From positions 1-18,277 of the forward strand of contig JBAYGJ010000017.1 of NCBI GenBank assembly GCA_041666685.1: DNA of 18,277 nt. The letters are read 5' to 3'. Below are positions 13,370 through 18,277 of this stretch, one piece after another. The translations under genes were made by a program, and so were the position numbers. The stretch comes from JBAYGJ01 sp041666685. Its GTDB lineage: Bacteria > Patescibacteriota > Patescibacteriia > UBA10025 > JAHIVO01. The notes beneath the pieces were generated by a model. The model saw nothing but the letters and a program-made list of their open reading frames with translations. It did no database searches and was not told the origin of the DNA. Position 1 is the stretch's first letter; every line of letters begins with the position of its first letter.

Positions 13370-14974
13370 TTATATGATTTTCAGCATCTCGGGAACGCGT
13401 TCCAGGAAGTGAGGATGCAGTATGATGGCAGCTGTGGTTATGATGATAACCAGTAAAGATTGGGCAATGACATGAGGGTGCTGTATCCTGATTTCCACAA
13501 CGATATTGGTCAGTAATACGATGACGATGAAAATGAGGAACACGAGGTAAAATTGCTGGGAATAGTCTATGAGTTTGCCGATGAACCCGGGTGGTTCGTT
13601 TTCTATGGCGGCGGATTTCACGATCGGCGTATTATCAGTGCGAGCGGCCAGAGGCTTTTCTTCCGGAGCTCCGGAATTTGTATTTTCGTTAGTCAACACG
13701 GCAGCGCCGGTATTGGCGTTTGCAGTCGTGTCAGTATTGGTATTGCTGTTCGTCAGTGGAGTCTCGATAACCTGAGTCTGTGTTTCTGTACCCTTTTCTG
13801 GAGGCGCAACTACCACGATAGGCAATTCGATAGTCCCGCCGCTGATCCAGGCTTTCCCCTCTGCTACCAAGCCGTACGATTCTTCATAAGAACCTGCTTC
13901 GGATGGAGCTTTCAAGGTAAATTCGAACTTGCCGGACTGGCCGGGTTTCACCTCGGCTTGCTGGAGGGTGGCTGGCCGGTAATATGATTTCCAGGTTTCG
14001 TCTTCGAATGCGCTGTGGCGTCCGGCCGGGTTCGTGACGTTCATGGCGACAAAGTACTCCCCGGAGTTTGTCCAGGTGATCGTGCCGGTATTTTTGAATT
14101 CCACCCAGAACTGTATCCGTTCAAGCGGCTTGATGGCTAAATCTTTGGCGCTCTGGTCCGACAGCTTCGCCTGGAAGTACTGAGGTTGGGCCGCGGTCGC
14201 ATTCGTCGGCTTAACTACCGGTTTGGCCACATTCGTGTTTGTCGGCGCGGTATTCGTGTTAACTACCGGTTTGGCCACATTCGTGTTTGTCGGCGCAGTG
14301 GCCACCGGTGTCGGCGTGGGTGCTGGTGCCGGCGCAACAGTCTGTTCATAGGGCGTGCCGAAGAACACCACAAGTAAGGTGGTTTGATGTCCCTGTAATT
14401 GCCCTTCCATGACGGCGATGCCCATCTCGGTGTATTTTTCGTTCATGATGTTTTTCTTGTGGCTCGGGCTGTTCATGAACGCGGTATGCACGGAGGAAGC
14501 TTCAGTAAAATCCATGGCCAGGTTTTCTCCGGCGGATGAGTAACTGTATCCGGCCTGCCTGAGGAATTCCCAGGGTTTGGTGCCGTCTGGGGAGGTATGG
14601 GCGAAATAGTCCTTGGCGATCATGTCTTTAGCTTTCAGCATTGCTGCCTGATTCAATGTGGTATTCAGGGTTAACGGACTGATGCTGGCTTCGGCACGGG
14701 ACGCATTTGTCAGGTTAAGCATTTCCGTCTGGGTGATGGCCGCGAAATGGCCGGCAGAAGGGTAGGTCAAAAACAGGAAACCGGTAACGAACAGTTTGAC
14801 GGAAATGATGGACAAGGAATAAATTTTCAATGCCATAGGGCGTAACGCATGAGGGTGGTGCGCATTGCCGTCGTGCGGTATGAGGAAACGTTTTGTATGC
14901 TTGTGCGACAACGCCAACCGGTAGAACAGCCGGTTTTTGAGTTTGTCAAATTTTGATTTAGCCGGAATTTGCAT
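13370..14974 (-). CDS. CAP-domain protein with NBR1-like Ig fold and C-terminal membrane helices
   Basis: A 534-residue surface protein. In order: a basic N-terminal segment with HKHTKRFLIPHDGNAHHPHALRP split over about residues 24-46; a membrane helix (about 51-71); a CAP (SCP/PR1) domain (about 83-207) with the cavity residues His126 (FAHTSPDG), Glu150 (GENLA) and His172 (SPSHKKN); a Pro/Ala and Asn/Thr linker (about 210-265) containing a tandem repeat; an NBR1 FW-like Ig domain (about 268-390, with VEFKNTGTITWTNSGEYFV and PGQSGKFEFTLKAPSEAGSY); a second Asn/Thr linker; and two C-terminal helices (about 475-496 and 502-520). It lacks cysteines. It starts 18 bases after the response regulator and is probably co-transcribed with it. 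Bacterial CAP proteins are of unclear activity; an envelope role is inferred. Confidence 0.88.
   Translation of the reverse strand: MQIPAKSKFDKLKNRLFYRLALSHKHTKRFLIPHDGNAHHPHALRPMALKIYSLSIISVKLFVTGFLFLTYPSAGHFAAITQTEMLNLTNASRAEASISPLTLNTTLNQAAMLKAKDMIAKDYFAHTSPDGTKPWEFLRQAGYSYSSAGENLAMDFTEASSVHTAFMNSPSHKKNIMNEKYTEMGIAVMEGQLQGHQTTLLVVFFGTPYEQTVAPAPAPTPTPVATAPTNTNVAKPVVNTNTAPTNTNVAKPVVKPTNATAAQPQYFQAKLSDQSAKDLAIKPLERIQFWVEFKNTGTITWTNSGEYFVAMNVTNPAGRHSAFEDETWKSYYRPATLQQAEVKPGQSGKFEFTLKAPSEAGSYEESYGLVAEGKAWISGGTIELPIVVVAPPEKGTETQTQVIETPLTNSNTNTDTTANANTGAAVLTNENTNSGAPEEKPLAARTDNTPIVKSAAIENEPPGFIGKLIDYSQQFYLVFLIFIVIVLLTNIVVEIRIQHPHVIAQSLLVIIITTAAIILHPHFLERVPEMLKII
14211..14296 (-). repeat. Tandem 48-bp repeat inside the CAP gene linker
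   Basis: Bases 14211-14248 and 14259-14296 are identical over 38 bases with a 48-base period, encoding two copies of a TNTNVAKPVV linker unit. It is in frame (16 codons) and so can expand or contract without breaking the gene. Confidence 0.9.
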
Positions 14975-14992
14975 ACAGCGAGGGCGTTATGA

Positions 14993-15373
14993 TTATTTCG
15001 AAAGTTTGTTGTGTATAACCTTTACGATTTCTGTCAATTTCATATTTGATTTGACCAGGTAGTCCTGTACATCCAAGGCAACTGCTTTTTTGGTATGTGT
15101 CCAATCGTCGACATTCGTCAGCATGATGACTTTTGCCGTTTTCCCCCAGACATTTTGGCGTAATTCAGTCAGTACCTGCAGTCCGTCTTTTTTCGGTAAA
15201 AGTATGTCCAGCAAAATGAGGTCCGGTTTATTTTCCAGTGCCTGTGTCAAACCGTCGTCGCCGTTTTTTGCCTGAACTACAGTAAAACCTGCCTGTTCAA
15301 TTTTATCCGTGAGCGCTTCCATCAGCGGTGTTTCATCCTCGATTATTAATATTGATTTCTTGGTAGTTTCCAT
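14993..15373 (-). CDS. Stand-alone response regulator (CheY-like receiver)
   Basis: A 126-residue single receiver domain with no output domain. Seen: the acid pair Glu12-Asp13, phospho-acceptor Asp56 (DLILLDILLP), Thr86 (VIMLTNVDD) and Lys108 (DYLVKSN). All residues for phosphorylation are present. No histidine kinase is in the window, so the partner is elsewhere. It acts by protein contact, not DNA binding. It is the first gene of a probable two-gene unit with the CAP-domain protein, 18 bases apart, and is preceded by tandem promoters. Confidence 0.92.
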   Translation of the reverse strand: METTKKSILIIEDETPLMEALTDKIEQAGFTVVQAKNGDDGLTQALENKPDLILLDILLPKKDGLQVLTELRQNVWGKTAKVIMLTNVDDWTHTKKAVALDVQDYLVKSNMKLTEIVKVIHNKLSK

Positions 15374-15409
15374 ATTGTTCGCACTTTAGAGGATAAATAC
15401 TGCGCATTT

Positions 15410-15437
15410 ATTATACTCCATATTATTTAACAAACAA
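15410..15437 (-). promoter_or_regulatory. Second promoter of the response regulator gene
   Basis: A perfect minus-strand TATAAT (15410-15415) with a weak -35 TTGTTT (15432-15437) at 16-base spacing, lying downstream of the stronger promoter at 15437-15465. Confidence 0.5.
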
Positions 15438-15465
15438 GCATATCATTTTGTTAGTAATTTGTCAA
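15437..15465 (-). promoter_or_regulatory. Main promoter of the response regulator and CAP genes
   Basis: On the minus strand a consensus -35 TTGACA (15460-15465), 17-base spacer and -10 TATGCT (15437-15442). Transcription would start near 15430, giving a leader of about 57 bases before the ATG at 15373. Confidence 0.75.
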
Positions 15466-15522
15466 GGGTACGCCAAAGACGCCAAAGTTTTTGGGTCCTG
15501 GGGTATATGTATTTATCTTGGT

Positions 15523-16317
15523 TTATGGGATTTCCTGGGCGACTACGACCAGCCGTTGTTTTGTCGTGAACAGCGGAGTACAGGTGATCAATGTCACCTG
15601 CGGATTTGACGTCGGATTCAGGACATAGATGTCAGTCGGATTGACCACTTTCGTTTCGGTAACCTGGTAGTTGTATTCCAGTCCCTCCCAGTGCACAGTG
15701 AATGTGTCACCGACGATGAGTTTGTCCAGTAGGTAAAACGTTTCTTTGGATGGAGGGCGGTATTTATACCGGTGGGCGGTGATGACCGAATTGCCGCCTT
15801 TGTCCGGGGATGAGGTGTAGGGCAGATGCCACGCGCCGAGATTGAGTGCGGTTTTTTCGTTTGTACCCTCCACGATCTTCATATCCACGCCGATTTTCTG
15901 AATAATGATACGGTTGTCGCCGGTCACGGTCTTGCGGTTGATCGGCAGGCTGCCGGACACGAAAGAATTGGTGTTAGCTTGGTTCGTGATGGTCAATGAG
16001 GCCAGAGCGGTGTCTTCACTGGGTGGCCAGAATTTGTATTGTATGTCCGGCCAAAAAGGGTAGACGATCACAGCCATGCCAATGATAATAAAAACAAACG
16101 CTACCCAGCGGAGCCATAGCCGTCTGGGCCGATGGTGCGATTGTTTTTTGGCGGGGGATGACAAATCCGCCAGTGGCGGAAGGACAGCCTGACTGTTCGG
16201 CACGACAGGAGGGAGGGATGGGGCAGTTTTTTCCACTGTTACCGGTATTGGCGTTTCTGTTTTCGGTGTAGTTTTTCGGCGCGTAGTTTTTATGGCAGGG
16301 GTGATGTTTTTTGGCAT
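15523..16317 (-). CDS. Sortase (cysteine transpeptidase)
   Basis: Sortases cut an LPXTG-like signal of surface proteins and join them to the cell wall or to other proteins. This one has 264 residues. Seen: a cytoplasmic Pro/Lys-rich N-terminus (1-67), one membrane helix (about 68-88, WLRWVAFVFIIIGMAVIVY), an external linker with Asn/Thr, and the catalytic barrel (about 130-264) with His182 (ITAHR), Cys246 (LITCTPLF) and Arg255 (TTKQRLVV), i.e. the full triad. The TCTP context and size resemble class D/E sortases; the class is not certain. It has its own strong promoter and lies next to an LPSTG protein, which is the likely substrate. Confidence 0.93.
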   Translation of the reverse strand: MPKNITPAIKTTRRKTTPKTETPIPVTVEKTAPSLPPVVPNSQAVLPPLADLSSPAKKQSHHRPRRLWLRWVAFVFIIIGMAVIVYPFWPDIQYKFWPPSEDTALASLTITNQANTNSFVSGSLPINRKTVTGDNRIIIQKIGVDMKIVEGTNEKTALNLGAWHLPYTSSPDKGGNSVITAHRYKYRPPSKETFYLLDKLIVGDTFTVHWEGLEYNYQVTETKVVNPTDIYVLNPTSNPQVTLITCTPLFTTKQRLVVVAQEIP

Positions 16318-16341
16318 ACATTGTGATAAACAGTATGAACA

Positions 16342-16370
16342 ATTGTACTCGAGAAGCGTCTCATTGTCAA
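16342..16370 (-). promoter_or_regulatory. Promoter of the sortase gene
   Basis: On the minus strand TTGACA (16365-16370), 17-base spacer and TACAAT (16342-16347): 11 of 12 consensus positions. Transcription would begin near 16335, leaving a leader of about 18 bases with no Shine-Dalgarno before the ATG at 16317. Confidence 0.82.
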
Positions 16371-16386
16371 GGCAGGCCGAAAAATA

Positions 16387-16416
16387 AAAGAGCCCCGCCG
16401 TGAGGCGGGACTCTTT
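16387..16416. terminator. Strong bidirectional terminator after the LPSTG protein gene
   Basis: AAAGAG and CCCGCC pair with GGCGGG and CTCTTT, separated by one mismatch, with a GTGA loop. On the minus strand the stem is followed by TTATTTTTC. It separates the LPSTG gene from the sortase promoter. Confidence 0.88.
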
Positions 16417-16438
16417 CTATTTCGGATTGTTGCAGATG

Positions 16439-18277
16439 CTATTTGATCCGTTTCGCCAGTACCAGGCCGCTGCCGAGGATCGACAGGCCGGCAATCAGGC
16501 TTGGCAGTAATCCCAGGCCACCGGTTGACGGCAGGGTTGTTACTGTCGGTACGATGTCGGTTTCTTCACCGAGTACCGTTCCCGCGATTACTTCCACGTT
16601 TGCCTGGGCTGATACGCTGACAGTGCTGTCAGCTTTGGCCGTGGCCGTGTTGACATATTTGCCTGGGAGCGTGCCGCTATCGACTTTAACTTCATACGTA
16701 CGGGTCACGCTTTCTGTCGGCACCAGGTCGCCGAGGTCCCAGGTATGGTTGATGGTGTTATTGTCAGCAAAGACCATGCCCTGCGGCAGAGTGTCGGTCA
16801 GGGTGACGTTTAGTGCCGGCGTAGTGCCGGTATTGGTCACGATGACCGTGAAGGTGATTGTACCGCCCGGATTGACCGTCTTTTCTTTGGCGGTCTTGGT
16901 GATCGCCAACGTGGCTGTTTCTTCACCCAATACTGTCGGAGTGCGGACTTCGCTGGTCGCCTGAGCTGTAACTCCAGGCACGCCGTCAGCTTTGACCGTT
17001 GCACTGTTCACATATGACTTGGCTGTAGCATTGCTGTCGACATGTGTCTTGTAGGTGACCGTCTGGCTGGCACCTGCGGCTAACGTCGCCCAGGTCCAGG
17101 TTTTGGTCGTCTCGCCGGTATTGACGCCGTTGGCATCAAGGTAGGTAAGTCCTGACGGCAGAGTGTCGGTCAGGGTCACGTTGGTGGCTTCAGTATTGCC
17201 GGTATTCGTCACGACCAAAGTATATGACAGTGTGTCATTCGGGTTGGCAATGGTCTTGTCGACTTTCTTGGTCAGAGTGAAGGTAATGACCGGGGTCAAT
17301 GTCTCTCCCTTGGTGACAGTGGTGGTGACTTTGTTGCTGTCTTTACCGTCTGGGAAGGGGCATGTTGACAATGTGATCATTGACGCCGTATCTTTTATAT
17401 TATTGCAGTTGATCGTGGCAATATTATCAATGGCGGTAGTACCGATCGGCAGGCCGCTATTGACCGTGGCTGTGTAGGTAACGTCCACTTGGTTGGTGGC
17501 CGGGACGGAAGCGATGGTCCAGGTGATCAACTTTGTCGTGTCGTCATATGTACCGCCGTTGTCAGCCGAGACGAATGTGGTATTAGTCGGCAACGTGTCG
17601 GTAACGACCAGGCTGCCCATATCCCCGTTGCCCGTGTTCTTCACGGAGACGGTATAGGTCAGCGTATCGCCCTCGTTGGCAGTCGCTTTATCGACCGATT
17701 TACTGATGGAAATGTCCGGAACTTTTGGCATTTCTTTGTTGCCGAAATTGCACATCGGTAAGCTTTCAATCTCAGGGGTACTTGGGAGGCCAAAAAGTAC
17801 GGTGGTTTTCATGCTGCAAGTATCACCCTTGTTTGTATGAGGAAGGGTGACGGTATGGCAGACAGGGGATGTTGGGAATGTCTGGCTCCAACCGGCCTGT
17901 TGGACTTCGCAAATACTGTAAGTACCGGCAAGCAAATCCCCAAAGTGGTACCAGCCGTCCTCATCAGTCAATGTGTTGGCCTCTTCATTATTTAATATCC
18001 CGTCGCCATTCTTATCGATGAAAATAGTCCAGCCAGCGAGCTTCTGCTCACATGACATCAATGCACCTGACTTAAGATTGGCACAATCGTAATAGTCGCC
18101 GTCTCCATCCAGGTCGTTCCATTTGAAGCCCTCCAGGTTGTAGGTTGGTATCTCCTCGTTCATGAAATACACTTCGGGATTCAGGTTTTCGCCATTTATA
18201 TTCACGAGGATATCTCCCCAGGTACCGTCATTATTCGGATCGAGCTGTTTCCAACCGCTGACCTGCTCTTCACTGAC
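16439..18277 (-). CDS. LPSTG-anchored surface protein with SdrD-like and three DUF11 domains (5' end cut by window)
   Basis: The reading frame is open to the right edge: the 24 codons from 18277 to 18206 are in frame and free of stops, so the visible 612 residues lack the true N-terminus. In order: calcium-type loops (DPNNDGTWGD, then DLDGDGD and DKNGDGILNNEE) in an SdrD B-like domain (about 17850-18160); a cysteine-rich link; and three DUF11 repeats (about 17380-17720, 16945-17285 and 16585-16910), each with xxxVTNTG/VKNTG and TDTLP motifs. The C-terminus is LPSTG (16520-16534), a hydrophobic helix and KRIK. Eight cysteines are visible, mostly in the N-terminal part. TVLGEET occurs twice, before the third DUF11 and before the sorting signal. 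It is a probable sortase substrate with a structural or adhesive role. A GTG at 18205 is not the likely start. Confidence 0.92.
   Translation of the reverse strand, partial: VSEEQVSGWKQLDPNNDGTWGDILVNINGENLNPEVYFMNEEIPTYNLEGFKWNDLDGDGDYYDCANLKSGALMSCEQKLAGWTIFIDKNGDGILNNEEANTLTDEDGWYHFGDLLAGTYSICEVQQAGWSQTFPTSPVCHTVTLPHTNKGDTCSMKTTVLFGLPSTPEIESLPMCNFGNKEMPKVPDISISKSVDKATANEGDTLTYTVSVKNTGNGDMGSLVVTDTLPTNTTFVSADNGGTYDDTTKLITWTIASVPATNQVDVTYTATVNSGLPIGTTAIDNIATINCNNIKDTASMITLSTCPFPDGKDSNKVTTTVTKGETLTPVITFTLTKKVDKTIANPNDTLSYTLVVTNTGNTEATNVTLTDTLPSGLTYLDANGVNTGETTKTWTWATLAAGASQTVTYKTHVDSNATAKSYVNSATVKADGVPGVTAQATSEVRTPTVLGEETATLAITKTAKEKTVNPGGTITFTVIVTNTGTTPALNVTLTDTLPQGMVFADNNTINHTWDLGDLVPTESVTRTYEVKVDSGTLPGKYVNTATAKADSTVSVSAQANVEVIAGTVLGEETDIVPTVTTLPSTGGLGLLPSLIAGLSILGSGLVLAKRIK
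16520..16534 (-). other. LPSTG sortase recognition signal
   Basis: Encodes Leu-Pro-Ser-Thr-Gly 27 residues from the C-terminus, followed by GLGLLPSLIAGLSILG, a hydrophobic stretch, and a KRIK tail. This is the three-part cell-wall sorting signal known from Gram-positive bacteria. Confidence 0.92.

Noticed and set aside
15466..15490. Short tandem CGCCAAAG repeat upstream of the response regulator promoter
   Set aside because: Two copies of 8-9 bases are too little to argue for a regulatory array; may be chance.
16443..16964. Plus-strand open frame opposite the DUF11 repeats
   Set aside because: The translation is low-complexity Val/Thr/Ser, mirroring the codon pattern of the repeats on the other strand; no start signal is seen.
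16585..17720. Regular repeats that might suggest a CRISPR array
   Set aside because: The periodicity comes from about 110-residue DUF11 protein domains with diverged DNA, not short identical repeats with unique spacers.
348..18277. Alternative genetic code (TGA as Gly or Trp), as in some CPR lineages
   Set aside because: TGA serves as a stop in many genes here with correct family lengths, and Trp is TGG.

Overview
The window looks like a piece of a Candidate Phyla Radiation (Patescibacteria, Parcubacteria-like) chromosome. The indications are tightly packed genes with many four-base ATGA stop/start overlaps, few recognisable Shine-Dalgarno sequences, a CofE-like gamma-glutamyl ligase without other F420 genes, small Nudix and CYTH proteins, and secreted proteins with Asn/Thr-rich linkers, CAP and DUF11 domains and a sortase. 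TGA is used as a normal stop, so the code is standard (not the recoded code of Gracilibacteria/SR1). The lineage is an inference from gene style, not from a marker gene.

Region 1 (1-293): a tRNA-Pro(CGG) on the minus strand in otherwise non-coding sequence. Region 2 (348-7226, plus): a long housekeeping run of CofE-like ligase, CYTH protein, RarA/MgsA AAA+ ATPase, EamA transporter, ADP-ribose-pyrophosphatase-like Nudix, metallo-beta-lactamase-fold hydrolase, Ap4A-hydrolase-like Nudix, a small unknown protein, a membrane-anchored metzincin-type zinc protease, a VKOR-like four-helix membrane protein and a 66-residue membrane protein. Region 3 (7295-10774, plus): a NatA/NatB-type ABC exporter, a two-CBS-domain protein and the DNA glycosylase MutM. 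Region 4 (10807-12063): a divergent PAP2-family membrane protein (minus) and UppP (plus), whose start codons abut with no intergenic DNA.

Region 5 (12123-18277, minus) is a cell-surface block. Read in transcription order it holds an LPSTG-anchored SdrD-like/DUF11 adhesin-like protein (5' end outside the window), a strong terminator, a sortase with its own near-consensus promoter, a stand-alone response regulator with tandem promoters, a CAP plus NBR1-like Ig-fold membrane protein, a terminator, and an Ig-repeat protein with a three-helix C-terminal membrane domain.

The sortase and the LPSTG protein are a plausible enzyme/substrate pair. UppP, the PAP2-like protein and the sortase all point to a Gram-positive-like envelope. 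The VKOR-like gene beside an exported four-cysteine protease suggests a possible disulfide-forming function outside the membrane. No CRISPR array, insertion sequence, integrase or defence system was seen. The most unusual items are the surface block, the VKOR-like protein with a half CXXC motif, the NatA with a membrane anchor, and the zero-gap divergent gene pair.
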